From Oscillospiraceae bacterium (GTDB lineage Bacteria > Bacillota > Clostridia > Oscillospirales > Ruminococcaceae), in NCBI GenBank assembly GCA_020024615.1, contig JAHHTP010000031.1, positions 1 through 16,962 of the forward strand: a DNA stretch of 16,962 bases. The letters run 5' to 3'. Positions 6,178 through 14,862 of the stretch are shown piece by piece. Each line of letters starts with the position of its first letter. Position 1 is the first letter of the stretch. The notes beneath the pieces are model-generated. The model saw nothing but the letters and a program-made list of their open reading frames with translations, searched no databases and had not been told where the DNA came from. Made by a program: the position numbers and the translations under genes.

Positions 6178-7845
6178 GTGGGTGAAAAAATGAAAACGTA
6201 CTGGCAAAAAGCTGGTACTTTAAAAGAAAAAACTGGTACCTTTTTGAAGAAGGTGCCAAAAAAGGTGTATATTGCGCTAATTGTATTGCTAATTGCGGCT
6301 GCTGGACTTGTTATATGGTTGAACAACCGACCTTATGCAGTACTCTTTACAGATTTGAATTCCTCGGAAGTTTCGTCGATTTCTTCATATTTGGAAAAAA
6401 ACGGAATTCAGGAATATAAAATTGAAAACAGTGATACCATTCTGGTTCCTGAAAATCAGGAAGAAAAACTGAAAGCTAAGCTTTTAATGGAGGGATATCC
6501 GCAATCGGGATTTAGTTATACCTATCCTGAAAATTCCAATATTTTTTCTACGGAATCCGAACGGAAAAGTATGGAATTGCGCAACTTACAGGATCGCATG
6601 GGTGCTGTTATTAGATGTTTAGATGGCGTTAAGGATGCTGCTGTAACGATCAATGCTGGTGATGATAGCGAATATATTCTGGATAGCAAAGACGCACTAC
6701 AAGCAAGTGCGTCTGTAGTGGTGTCTATGTTAGATGGTTTGGAATTGAACAAAGAACAGGCCGATGCAATCCGTAATCTTATGGCACATTCTGTCAAAGG
6801 ATTGAATATTAATTCTGTCAATATTTTAGATACTGCTGGGAATTCTTATGGTACAGGAGATAATGTCACAAACGGAGATTCCTCTGCCTTAAAGTTGCAG
6901 TTGGAGGAAGAATGGGAAAATAAAATCCGAACCAATGTATTGCAGGTATTAATTCCTTATTATGGAAAGGAAAATGTAAAAGTAGGCGTAAACTGTACTG
7001 TAGATGTCAACCAGACAGTGGAAGATAGTACAGATGTTCAGTTGCCAGATTGGGCTGCGGATGGAAGCACCAATGGTCGTGGAATTGTTGGTTCTCAAAT
7101 TTATAACTATGTTATTGTGCAGGATGGAAATGATAAGACAGGTGGTCTCGTTGGCACACCTTCTAATTCTGAGTTCCCGGAATATGCAGAAAAACTTCCT
7201 GAATTGAATGGTAACGAATCTGAGATAAAGGTAAATGGCCAGATAGATTACGAACATTCCAAGAGTAAGAAACACATCATACGCACCGCAGGATATCTTT
7301 CGGACTGCATGATTTCTGTCAGCATTAACTCTACGGCAACCGGCCCGGTCAATGAAACTGAGATTGCTCAGCATGTAGCAAAAGCTGCTGGCATTAAAGG
7401 TGAGTATGACAAGAAAACAGGTCGGGAAGATTTAAGCAGTAAGATCTCCATTCTTGCCATGCCGTTCTATAAAGACGCGCTTGTACCTCAGCCGGGTGAT
7501 CCGGAATTTGCAATTCAGAGTTGGATGATTTATGCAGGTGTGATTGGTGCGATCTTTATTGTACTGCTTATCGTCATTATAATTGTTGTAGTGACTCGTC
7601 GTAAAAAAGCAGCCCGTCTGAAAAAAGAAAAGCAGAATCAGGAAAAATATGATATAGAAAGCATGCGTGCAGCAGCAGCAGTTCAGCCTGAGACTCCTCC
7701 GAATGAAGGCGCGGACATTATGAATCTTAAAACGGAAAAAAGCGTAGAAATGAGAAAGAATGTCCGTAAATTCGCTGAGGAAAATCCAGAAATAGCCGCA
7801 CAAATGATTAAGAGCTGGCTGAAAGGAGAAGATGAAAATGCCTGA
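6178..7845 (+). CDS. fliF: Flagellar MS-ring protein FliF
   Basis: FliF forms the MS ring in the membrane, the base on which rod, rotor and export gate assemble. I choose GTG at 6178, nine bases after GGAGG (6164-6168), giving 555 residues; a TTG at 6124 and an ATG at 6190 are less well placed. A first membrane helix spans about 30-48 and a second about 449-473. Between them are the ring-building (YscJ-like) domains, including PYAVLFTDLNSSEVSSI and LLMEGYPQSGFSY. The cytoplasmic tail ends with the FliG-binding motif VRKFAEENPEIAAQMIKSWL. Length is normal. It overlaps fliG by eight bases, consistent with coupled translation of these directly interacting partners. Confidence 0.97.
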   Translation: MGEKMKTYWQKAGTLKEKTGTFLKKVPKKVYIALIVLLIAAAGLVIWLNNRPYAVLFTDLNSSEVSSISSYLEKNGIQEYKIENSDTILVPENQEEKLKAKLLMEGYPQSGFSYTYPENSNIFSTESERKSMELRNLQDRMGAVIRCLDGVKDAAVTINAGDDSEYILDSKDALQASASVVVSMLDGLELNKEQADAIRNLMAHSVKGLNINSVNILDTAGNSYGTGDNVTNGDSSALKLQLEEEWENKIRTNVLQVLIPYYGKENVKVGVNCTVDVNQTVEDSTDVQLPDWAADGSTNGRGIVGSQIYNYVIVQDGNDKTGGLVGTPSNSEFPEYAEKLPELNGNESEIKVNGQIDYEHSKSKKHIIRTAGYLSDCMISVSINSTATGPVNETEIAQHVAKAAGIKGEYDKKTGREDLSSKISILAMPFYKDALVPQPGDPEFAIQSWMIYAGVIGAIFIVLLIVIIIVVVTRRKKAARLKKEKQNQEKYDIESMRAAAAVQPETPPNEGADIMNLKTEKSVEMRKNVRKFAEENPEIAAQMIKSWLKGEDENA

Positions 7846-8869
7846 AGCAGCTTCGGACAAAAATACTAGTAAAACAATGACTGGTGCACAAAAAGCGGCA
7901 GCTGTAATTGTCGCTTTGGGTGCAGAAAAGGCTTCCTTGCTTTATAAATATCTGGAGCCGGAAGATGTAGAGCGATTGACCGTTGAGGTTGCTCGCTTAG
8001 GATATCTAGATGGCAATGAAACAGCAGATGTCCTGAATGATTTTTATAAAATCTGTCAAACCAATAAGGCTGTTACAGAGGGTGGTGTCGAGTATGCGCG
8101 TGCTGTTCTGGAAAAGGCTTATGGTGAGCAAGCCGCAATGGACTTGCTCAATAAAGTTACCAAGACATTAAAGAATAGAGAGTTTTCTTTCCTGAACAGA
8201 GCGGATGATAGAGCACTGTTTTCCGCTTTGCAGGGTGAGCGTCCACAGACCATTGCCGTAGTGTTATCTTATCTGGATGCGGATAAGGCAGCAGCAGTTC
8301 TAGCATTATTGGATGAAAAACGGCAGATTCAGGTGGTAAACAACATTGCAAAAATTGACACGGTTTCCCCTGAAGCAATCAAAATCATTGAGAGTGAGAT
8401 GAACAAGAAATTCTCCAATATCATGAGCAGCAGTAACGTTAAAGTTGGCGGTATCGATTACGTTGCGGATGTTATGAACAATCTGGATAGAACCAGTGAA
8501 AAGAATATCTTTGAAGGACTTGGAAGCCGTGACCAGGAACTGGCTGATGAAATCCGCAAACGTATGTTTGTCTTTGAGGATATCGTTACGATGGATGATC
8601 GCTCGGTTCAGCGCTTTCTGCGTGACTGTGAAATCAGAGATCTTGAACTTGCACTTAAAATTGCTAACGAAGAAGTTGCCAACAAATTGTTCAGCAATAT
8701 GTCCAGCCGCGTAGCGCAGAATATCCGCGAAGACCTGGAAATCATCAAGAATGTACACTTGAAGGATGTAGAGGATGCACAGCAGCGTATCGTTGGCATT
8801 ATTCGTGACTTGGAAGAGAAAAATGAAATTATCATTCTGAAGAACGGAAAGGACGATATCATTGCCTAA
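7838..8869 (+). CDS. fliG: Flagellar motor switch protein FliG
   Basis: FliG is the rotor protein that contacts the stator and generates torque. I choose ATG at 7838 (343 residues), nine bases after AGGAG (7824-7828); the ATG at 7832 lies too close to it. The N-terminal FliF-binding domain begins TGAQKAAAVIVALGAEKAS. The middle domain has ERPQTIAVVLSYL at 134-146, where the common EHPQ motif reads ERPQ. The C-terminal torque domain shows FEDIVTMDDRSVQRFLRDCE (246-265) with the conserved charged residues. Its last codons overlap fliH by eight bases. Confidence 0.98.
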   Translation: MPEAASDKNTSKTMTGAQKAAAVIVALGAEKASLLYKYLEPEDVERLTVEVARLGYLDGNETADVLNDFYKICQTNKAVTEGGVEYARAVLEKAYGEQAAMDLLNKVTKTLKNREFSFLNRADDRALFSALQGERPQTIAVVLSYLDADKAAAVLALLDEKRQIQVVNNIAKIDTVSPEAIKIIESEMNKKFSNIMSSSNVKVGGIDYVADVMNNLDRTSEKNIFEGLGSRDQELADEIRKRMFVFEDIVTMDDRSVQRFLRDCEIRDLELALKIANEEVANKLFSNMSSRVAQNIREDLEIIKNVHLKDVEDAQQRIVGIIRDLEEKNEIIILKNGKDDIIA

Positions 8870-9737
8870 TTTATGGAAGTTTATATCCAAAAATAAAACC
8901 GAAACCCCGAATGTTCAGGAATATACATTTTCTCCAGCCGAAAGCACGAATTTTGAGCCGGAGGAGGAATTTATTCCGAAATCAGTTGAGTTGGATGAAA
9001 ATTTAAAACAAGATCTGATAGATGGAGAAACACCAGATACTACATCAAATCCGCTTGCGTATGCACAGGTGCAGAGCGACCTTATTTTGGAGCAAGCAAG
9101 AAATCAGGCGGAACAAATCATCCGTGAAGCTAGAGAGCAGGCAGTGCAGCAAAGTAAAACGATTCTATCACAAGCGGAGGAAGTTGGATATCAGGCTGGA
9201 TTTCAGAAAGGCATGCAGGATGGTACGGCAAAGGCACTGGAAGAAGGAGCCCAGATGAAGGCAGCACAGGAGCGTCAGTTGGCCGAGTCAGCAGATGCTT
9301 TTATAAAAAATGCAGAAGCCGCTTTGAGCCGCCAGCTGAATGATAATCTTGATGAACTGCGTGATTTGTCAATTGCCATTGCAGAAAAAGTAATCTGCAC
9401 CAGCCTCAAAAGCAGTAGTGATGTCATCAGCAAAATGATTCAAATGGCGGTGGATAAGCGCAAACGTTGTGAATGGGTACATGTTTATATTGCTGAGTGT
9501 GATGCAAGGCGTATGACGACCCTGCCCCCAGCGTTGGCTAACGCTTTGGCAGAATTGTCTGATCATGTGCGTATCATCCCGATGGTAGATGAAGAATCTG
9601 GAACTTGTATTGTAGAATGTCCTGGCGAAATTATTGACGCCAGTGCTTCAACACAGGTTCAAAATGTGCGTAATTTATTAAATGCAACTCCTGTGGATAC
9701 GGAGCCGCCGGCATTATTTGGAACCAGGAAAGGTTAG
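8862..9737 (+). CDS. fliH: Flagellar assembly protein FliH
   Basis: FliH forms a peripheral stalk that holds the FliI ATPase at the export gate and inhibits it until docked. The TTG at 8862 is preceded by AAAGGA at a good distance and no in-frame ATG lies nearby, so TTG is the likely start (291 residues). After a variable acidic N-terminus comes a long coiled coil (about 65-160) including the glycine-repeat GYQAGFQKGMQDG (near 108-120), the GxxxG pattern typical of FliH. The C-terminal domain (about 170-280) resembles the E-type V-ATPase/stator fold (DLSIAIAEKVICTSL). It overlaps fliG by eight bases and lies two bases before fliI. Confidence 0.93.
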   Translation: MPNLWKFISKNKTETPNVQEYTFSPAESTNFEPEEEFIPKSVELDENLKQDLIDGETPDTTSNPLAYAQVQSDLILEQARNQAEQIIREAREQAVQQSKTILSQAEEVGYQAGFQKGMQDGTAKALEEGAQMKAAQERQLAESADAFIKNAEAALSRQLNDNLDELRDLSIAIAEKVICTSLKSSSDVISKMIQMAVDKRKRCEWVHVYIAECDARRMTTLPPALANALAELSDHVRIIPMVDEESGTCIVECPGEIIDASASTQVQNVRNLLNATPVDTEPPALFGTRKG

Positions 9738-9739
9738 TT

Positions 9740-11041
9740 ATGTTTCGTCAAATGATTCGTCAGGTTTACAATGCTGAAACATACAGCCTGACAGGAAAAA
9801 TTGAAAATATTGTCGGAATGTCTATTGAGGCTTCCGGTGGACATGCCGCAGTCGGTGATATTTGTCGAATTTATAATAAGGATTCGGGAACACAGGTAAC
9901 CGCGGAAGTGGTCGGATTCAAAAATAATAAGATATTGTTGATGCCCTATTCTGAAATGAATGGAATCTCTGCGGGTAACTTTGTAAGAAATACGGGACAG
10001 CAGTTAACGCTGCGTGTAGGAGAATTTCTGCGTGGCCGCATTATTAATGCGTTGGGTCAGCCCTTGGATGACAAAGGTCCTTTGGAAGGCGGAACCTCTT
10101 ACTGTATTTCGGGAAGTCATATCAACCCCTTATCCAGACCGCCGATCCGGGAACAGATGGAATTCGGAATAAAGGCGATTGATGGTATGATTACCATAGG
10201 AAAAGGACAGCGTATTGGTATCTTCGCGGGTTCTGGCGTAGGTAAAAGTACACTGATGGGTATGATTGCCAAAAATGTAAAGGCAGATATCAATGTTATT
10301 GCTCTAGTTGGAGAGCGTGGACGAGAGGTTCTGGAATTCGTTCAGAAAGATCTTGGTGAAGAAGGAATGGCTCGTTCCATCCTTGTAGTAGCAACTTCTG
10401 ATCAGCCTGCCATGCTGCGTATGAAATGTCCGAGTGTAGCAACCGGTATTGCGGAATATTTCCGTGATCAGGGTTACGATGTCCTTTTGATGATGGATTC
10501 TTTGACGCGTTTTGCCATGGCACAGAGAGAAATAGGTTTGGCTATCGGCGAACCACCTGTTTCGCGTGGATATACCCCCTCTATCTATGCGGAATTACCG
10601 AAACTTCTGGAAAGAAGCGGTAACTTTAATCATGGTTCTATTACCGGTGTTTATACTGTACTGGTAGAAGGCGATGATACAAACGAACCGATTGCAGATA
10701 CGGTTCGCGGTATTTTGGATGGTCATATCATTCTTTCTCGTACACTGGCAAATGCAAACCATTATCCGGCAATCGATGTAAGCGGAAGCGTTTCCCGACT
10801 GATGACGGAAATAGTTCCACCATCGCATCGACAGCTGGCTTCAAGAATACGAGATATTCTTTCTGTATATGAGCGAAATGCGGACTTGGTTTCCATTGGT
10901 GCGTACAAAGCGGGCACCAACCGAAAACTGGACTTCGCTCTTTCTAAAATCGATGAAATCAATGCATTTCTAATGCAGCAGGTCAATGAGTCATTTTCTT
11001 ATGAGGAAAGTGTAAAATTGATGGAAGAAATCTTGAAGTAA
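9740..11041 (+). CDS. fliI: Flagellum-specific ATPase FliI
   Basis: FliI hydrolyses ATP to energise protein export through the flagellar type III gate; it forms a hexamer and resembles the F1 beta subunit. The 433-residue protein shows Walker A AGSGVGKST (163-171), the GERGRE loop with the catalytic Glu (191-196), and Walker B DVLLMMDSLTR (247-257). EPPVSRGYTPSIYAELPKLL is characteristic of the FliI/YscN branch. The ATG follows AGGAAAGG by six bases. Start and length are normal, and neighbours fliH and fliJ encode its known partners. No sign of damage is visible. Confidence 0.98.
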   Translation: MFRQMIRQVYNAETYSLTGKIENIVGMSIEASGGHAAVGDICRIYNKDSGTQVTAEVVGFKNNKILLMPYSEMNGISAGNFVRNTGQQLTLRVGEFLRGRIINALGQPLDDKGPLEGGTSYCISGSHINPLSRPPIREQMEFGIKAIDGMITIGKGQRIGIFAGSGVGKSTLMGMIAKNVKADINVIALVGERGREVLEFVQKDLGEEGMARSILVVATSDQPAMLRMKCPSVATGIAEYFRDQGYDVLLMMDSLTRFAMAQREIGLAIGEPPVSRGYTPSIYAELPKLLERSGNFNHGSITGVYTVLVEGDDTNEPIADTVRGILDGHIILSRTLANANHYPAIDVSGSVSRLMTEIVPPSHRQLASRIRDILSVYERNADLVSIGAYKAGTNRKLDFALSKIDEINAFLMQQVNESFSYEESVKLMEEILK

Positions 11042-11065
11042 TGAGCAGGGAGGTTGGATTGTTTT

Positions 11066-11515
11066 TTGAAAAAATTTAAATTTTCCTTAGCGACAGTTCT
11101 CTCCTATAAACAACAGGTCCTGGATTCTTTACAGGCGGAGCATGCTGCGGCAATTTCCCAGCTGCGTAAGCAGGAAACGAGAATCTCAGAGCTAAAAAAA
11201 GAATACAGTAATTTTTCAAATGAATATCATACCCGGTGCATGGATGGTTTGGAAATCCGGGAAGTACTTAGCTATCAAGCGGGGCTTCGCGCACGAGAGA
11301 GAGAAATTGAGCAGGCGACCTTGCGTTTAACCGAACTACGGAAAGTAGAAGAAGAAAAGCGCGCGGCAGTTGTTACTGCCAGACAGGATACTTCATCTCT
11401 TGAAAAATTGCAGGAAAAAAAGCGCAGTGCATATAACGCTGCTATATCCAAACAGGAAGAGCAGTTTATCGAGGAATTTATCTCATCCAAATGGAATCAA
11501 CACGTAGGTGTTTGA
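11066..11515 (+). CDS. fliJ: Flagellar export protein FliJ
   Basis: FliJ is the central-stalk-like coiled-coil component of the export ATPase complex. I choose TTG at 11066 (149 residues), which gives the family's usual opening KKFKFSLATVLSYKQQVLD; GGAGG ends 12 bases upstream. The upstream TTG at 11054 directly abuts GGAGG and is unlikely to be used. Almost the whole protein is predicted coiled coil, rich in Glu, Lys, Arg and Gln, with two long helices (about 10-70 and 75-135). Family sequence is poorly conserved, so position after fliI and the N-terminal motif carry the call. Confidence 0.9.
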   Translation: MKKFKFSLATVLSYKQQVLDSLQAEHAAAISQLRKQETRISELKKEYSNFSNEYHTRCMDGLEIREVLSYQAGLRAREREIEQATLRLTELRKVEEEKRAAVVTARQDTSSLEKLQEKKRSAYNAAISKQEEQFIEEFISSKWNQHVGV

Positions 11516-11570
11516 TTTTCTGCTTGGAATGCGCTTTTTATAGATAATCTCATGAAAGGAGGTGAAAGAG

Positions 11571-12689
11571 ATGGAAAACATGCAAAATATGCTCCTGAAT
11601 ATGGTACAAACAAAAGTGGCAGATAAAGTTTCAGCAAATTATCGTCCTAAAGATCAGTCCACAAAAAGTAATGAATTTCAGCAGTATATGGATGCACAGA
11701 CAAAACCTGATACCAGTACAGATGAAGAAACTCCAGCACAGGAAAAACAGGAATTGGATGTTGAAACTTTGCAGCAGCTTGCGGCAATGCAGATGATTGG
11801 CACCGTTCCAGTACATATGAATACTCTGACTGAGGAGACTGTACCACAGCAGGCAGTCATGCAGCTCGTTGATGGAAATCTAAATCAGCAGAGTGTGGAG
11901 CAAAATCCGTTGGTACAGCAGGCTACAAATATATTGGAAGATGCAGCAGAAGGACAGGCAAAGCAGATGCCTGCAGCAGAAGCTAATGTACAGCCTGAAC
12001 AGCAAATTATGGCTGGTGATGGCAAGCAGGCAGCTGATGTGGAAGCAGTATCTCCAACTCAGCAAAATGGTCAGAAAATGTCGGATGTGGGACAGGCTGA
12101 AGAAAAAATGACAGATTCAGGGAAACAACTGATTGAGGATCTTCAGAGTAATGTGGAGGATGCAGATCAAACTGTATTTGGACAGGTTGATTTTACTCCG
12201 GTTAAGGTCAGCGAATCCGCTGCACCGACAGAAAATATGAAACCGCAGGATATTCAGATGCAGCAGAGCGTGGAAACGCAGGTTATGGGAAAACTGGAAA
12301 AAATGATTGATTCCGGTGAAACCAAAATTGAATTGCAGTTGAATCCAGAAAATCTGGGAAAATTAACCGTTGAGCTTTCTCAGAAACATGACGGTTCGTT
12401 GTGCATCACACTACATTCGGAAAAGCATGAAGTAAGAACACTTCTGGAGAGAGGCTTGTCTGAAATGCAGGAGTTTTTACACCAGAGTACCAAACAGAAT
12501 GTCCAGATTCAGGTGACGCAGCAGCGTGATGACCAGCAGGATTTTTATAATCAGCAGCGTCAACAGGAACAGCGTCAGCAGCAGGAACAGCACCAGCAGC
12601 AAGAACAGCACCAAGAGCCGGCTAACGGTATGGATTTCTTAAATCAGTTGAGATTAGGGCTTATTCCGGCAAGCCAGGCTAGTTTATAA
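11571..12689 (+). CDS. fliK: Flagellar hook-length control protein FliK
   Basis: FliK is a secreted ruler that measures hook length and switches export specificity at FlhB. I choose ATG at 11571 (372 residues), eight bases after AGGAGG; a GTG at 11562 overlaps that site. The N-terminal two thirds are Gln/Glu/Asp-rich, low in complexity and probably extended, as in other FliK. The C-terminal Flg_hook domain is at about 233-320, with the hallmark IELQLNPENLGKLTVELS and an amphipathic helix VRTLLERGLSEMQEFL. A QQQEQ repeat follows at about 330-350. Its position between fliJ and flgD is the standard one. Confidence 0.93.
   Translation: MENMQNMLLNMVQTKVADKVSANYRPKDQSTKSNEFQQYMDAQTKPDTSTDEETPAQEKQELDVETLQQLAAMQMIGTVPVHMNTLTEETVPQQAVMQLVDGNLNQQSVEQNPLVQQATNILEDAAEGQAKQMPAAEANVQPEQQIMAGDGKQAADVEAVSPTQQNGQKMSDVGQAEEKMTDSGKQLIEDLQSNVEDADQTVFGQVDFTPVKVSESAAPTENMKPQDIQMQQSVETQVMGKLEKMIDSGETKIELQLNPENLGKLTVELSQKHDGSLCITLHSEKHEVRTLLERGLSEMQEFLHQSTKQNVQIQVTQQRDDQQDFYNQQRQQEQRQQQEQHQQQEQHQEPANGMDFLNQLRLGLIPASQASL
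12558..12614 (+). repeat. 18-bp tandem repeat coding for Gln-rich segment of FliK
   Basis: Two 18-base units at 12573-12590 and 12591-12608 encode RQQQEQ and HQQQEQ, preceded by a 15-base partial unit (RQQEQ) at 12558-12572 and followed by a short fragment. The unit is in frame. It probably arose by slippage and could vary in copy number between strains. Confidence 0.85.
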
Positions 12690-12706
12690 GGAAGGAAGTG
12701 ATTTTG

Positions 12707-13297
12707 ATGAGTGATTATATGGGTAATATTGGTTCTTATCTGTCTACTAATACAGATGCGAGAACAGCAGCAGCTCCTGATAAAAGAGTCACAGATAAAA
12801 GTGGCATGGATATGCAGGATTTTTTAATGCTGATGATAACTGAATTACAGCATCAAGGAATCGATTCTTCTACGGATACTTCCGATATGCTAAATCAGAT
12901 GGTTATGATGCAGATGGTAGAAGCAATTACAAATATGACGGATGCTTCTGTTATGGGCTACGCAGCTTCTCTGGTTGGAAAAACAGTTACAGTTGGTCAG
13001 TTTGATTCTGATGGTAAGCTGAAGGAAATCGTGGGTACCGTTACTGGAACCGGTAAGATGGATGGTCAGCAGGTTGTATTTATCGGTGACAAGTACTATT
13101 ATATGAATGAGATTATGGCTGTTGGTACCTTGCCAAAACTGGAAGAAAAACCGCCAGTTGATAAGCCAGACGGAAATCCGGATGAAAAACCAGAAGAAAA
13201 ACCTCCGGTTGAGAATCCAGATGAGAAACCTCCGGTTCCACCTGTAGAAGATAAATCTGTTTCACCGAAAAACATGGAAGCAGGTGGCAGATTATGA
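12707..13297 (+). CDS. flgD: Flagellar hook-capping protein FlgD with a Pro/Glu/Lys-rich tail
   Basis: FlgD is the scaffold cap needed to polymerise the FlgE hook. I choose ATG at 12707 (196 residues), after AAGGAAGG; a GTG at 12698 lies too close to it. The N-terminal domain shows MDMQDFLMLMITELQHQ, the FlgD signature (QDFLKLLVTQLQNQ), then MVMMQMVEAITNM. The usual 'DPL' following that signature is replaced by GIDSST. A small beta domain (about 95-140; SLVGKTVTVGQ) follows. The last 50 residues form a tail of KPPV/NPDEKP repeats, probably disordered. Many FlgD proteins have a Fn3/Tudor-like cap domain here instead. It overlaps the next gene by ATGA. Confidence 0.9.
   Translation: MSDYMGNIGSYLSTNTDARTAAAPDKRVTDKSGMDMQDFLMLMITELQHQGIDSSTDTSDMLNQMVMMQMVEAITNMTDASVMGYAASLVGKTVTVGQFDSDGKLKEIVGTVTGTGKMDGQQVVFIGDKYYYMNEIMAVGTLPKLEEKPPVDKPDGNPDEKPEEKPPVENPDEKPPVPPVEDKSVSPKNMEAGGRL
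13142..13254 (+). repeat. Repeats encoding the FlgD EEKPPV tail
   Basis: In-frame copies of GAA GAA AAA CCN CCN GTT occur at 13142-13159 and 13193-13210, with a close variant (GAT GAG AAA CCT CCG GTT) at 13220-13237. They encode (E/D)EKPPV units separated by DKPDGNPDEKP- and ENP-type linkers. The pattern looks like duplication within a disordered tail. Confidence 0.8.
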
Positions 13298-13680
13298 TGG
13301 ATCGGCTGGAGCGAATTGGACAGATTTCGCAATATGATGTTCCAAAAATAGCAGAAAAAAAGCAATCGGATGGTTTTGATACACTGCTTCGCATGAAGCT
13401 TGACCATGCAGAGGTACGGCCGCAGGAGGAAGTAACTTTTTCCAAACATGCACGTTTTCGTGCAGAGGAAAGAGGAATTGAAATTACGCAGGGATTGATT
13501 GATCAGCTGAAAGGCAGTATGCTTCGGGCACAGAAAAAAGGAGCGACGAATATTTTGGCTGTAGATGCACAAAGAGCATTTATTATCAATGTTCCTCAAG
13601 CAAAAGTTATCACTGCAATTACGCAGGAAGAAATGAAAGAAAGTGTATTTACGAATATAGATGGTGCCGTGTTCCTGTAA
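13294..13680 (+). CDS. TIGR02530-type flagellar operon protein of unknown role
   Basis: This 128-residue soluble protein belongs to a conserved family found between flgD and flgE in many Firmicutes (TIGR02530, 'flagellar operon protein'), which I recognise from VTFSKHARFRAEERGI and LAVDAQRAFIINVPQAKVIT. The first 45 residues are variable; the core (about 45-120) is a compact alpha/beta domain. It starts at an ATG overlapping the flgD stop (ATGA), so translation is probably coupled. A second ATG at 13297 is also possible. No signal peptide or membrane helix is visible. Family members have no firmly established biochemical function as far as I know; the position suggests a role in hook assembly. 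Confidence 0.8.
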   Translation: MMDRLERIGQISQYDVPKIAEKKQSDGFDTLLRMKLDHAEVRPQEEVTFSKHARFRAEERGIEITQGLIDQLKGSMLRAQKKGATNILAVDAQRAFIINVPQAKVITAITQEEMKESVFTNIDGAVFL

Positions 13681-13773
13681 GATCACAGATAGCAGGACCG
13701 ATTTCGGAGGCTATGTTGTCTTGTCCGTTTGACAGACAGCGGCGGCATCAAAATCGAAGGGAGTAAAATAAAT

Positions 13774-14835
13774 ATGACTGGTGCAATGTACGCAGCAATT
13801 GCGGGTTTAAAAACCCATATGAATAAAATGAATGTAATTGGTAATAACATTGCCAATGTAAACACGGCCGGATATAAATCGCAGAGAGCGATTTTTAAAG
13901 ACGCAATGTATACTACATATTCTGGCGGTTCAGATGGTACTTCGACAATGGGTGGTAAAAACCCATCCCAGATTGGTTACGGTTCTCAGCTTAGTACTAT
14001 CGACCTAAATATGGGTACTGGTACTTATACACCTGGACGCTCTACCGACTGTATGATTTATGGTGATGGATTTTTCCTGGTAGGTGACAAGGATACTGCC
14101 AATAATATTAAAAAAGATGATCCAAATAGTGTAAAATCTTTAAGTATGACCCGTGTAGGTGATTTTGAATTTAAAGGCGATGGCTATCTGTGTGATGGCA
14201 ATGGTAATGTAGTATACGGTTTTCTGACTACTGGTGTTGATCCTGTTACTGGCAAACCACAAGTGTCCGATCAGTTGGTGCCAATTCGTTTGCCTAAATT
14301 TGATAATGGTGGTATTAAGTATCCTAGTCAAACTGGTCCAAACGGTAAGCTGGAGGATTATAAAGGTGCTGGTGGAGCAATTCCTGATGCACAGATGGAT
14401 GGTATTACCATCAATCCGACTACTGGTGCAATTACCGCTACTTCAAAGGATACAAAAGAGATAATCACAATCGGTTATCTGGCAATTGGTAATGTCACCA
14501 ACCCAAACGGTGTCACACATGAAGATGGCTTTTACTATAAAGCAAGCGATGGAGCTGGTGATTTGCAGATTTCAATGATGGGTGGCGTAGCTAAAGACCT
14601 TAATATTACACAAATAAATGGAAGTATTACTGGTGGTGGTGCCGCATCTCCAAAATTGAAAATTGGTAGTGCTGGTGGTACTAAGCTGATGTGTGGTGGA
14701 CTTGAGGGCTCTAATGTAGATTTGGCGAGTGAGATTTCTGAAATGATCACAACACAGCGTGGATATCAGGCAAACACCCGTATTATTACAGTAACAGATG
14801 CTATGTTAGAAGAACTGGTAAATGTTAAGCGTTAA
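13774..14835 (+). CDS. flgE: Flagellar hook protein FlgE
   Basis: FlgE polymerises into the flexible hook. I choose ATG at 13774, ten bases after GGGAG, giving 353 residues; a TTG at 13729 is in frame but has no suitable ribosome binding site. The N-terminal rod/hook signature is clear: MYAAIAGLKTHMNKMNVIGN then NIANVNTAGYKSQRAIFKD. The middle (about 80-290) forms the exposed hook domains and is rich in Gly, Thr and Asn. The C-terminus TTQRGYQANTRIITVTDAML, followed by EELVNVKR, is the conserved inner helix. Like other hook proteins it lacks a Sec signal. It is followed by a stable hairpin, unlike its neighbours. Confidence 0.95.
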   Translation: MTGAMYAAIAGLKTHMNKMNVIGNNIANVNTAGYKSQRAIFKDAMYTTYSGGSDGTSTMGGKNPSQIGYGSQLSTIDLNMGTGTYTPGRSTDCMIYGDGFFLVGDKDTANNIKKDDPNSVKSLSMTRVGDFEFKGDGYLCDGNGNVVYGFLTTGVDPVTGKPQVSDQLVPIRLPKFDNGGIKYPSQTGPNGKLEDYKGAGGAIPDAQMDGITINPTTGAITATSKDTKEIITIGYLAIGNVTNPNGVTHEDGFYYKASDGAGDLQISMMGGVAKDLNITQINGSITGGGAASPKLKIGSAGGTKLMCGGLEGSNVDLASEISEMITTQRGYQANTRIITVTDAMLEELVNVKR

Positions 14836-14862
14836 TTTTCAGGATTGATTTATCAGCTATGT

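Noticed and set aside
8306..8890. Minus-strand 194-codon ORF opposite fliG
   Set aside because: fliG on the plus strand is certain from its motifs; the antisense frame has no ribosome binding site or family resemblance.
11893..12111. Plus-strand 72-codon ORF inside fliK in another frame
   Set aside because: Its sequence is explained by frame-shifted Gln/Glu-rich fliK codons, and fliK itself is well supported by its domain and position.
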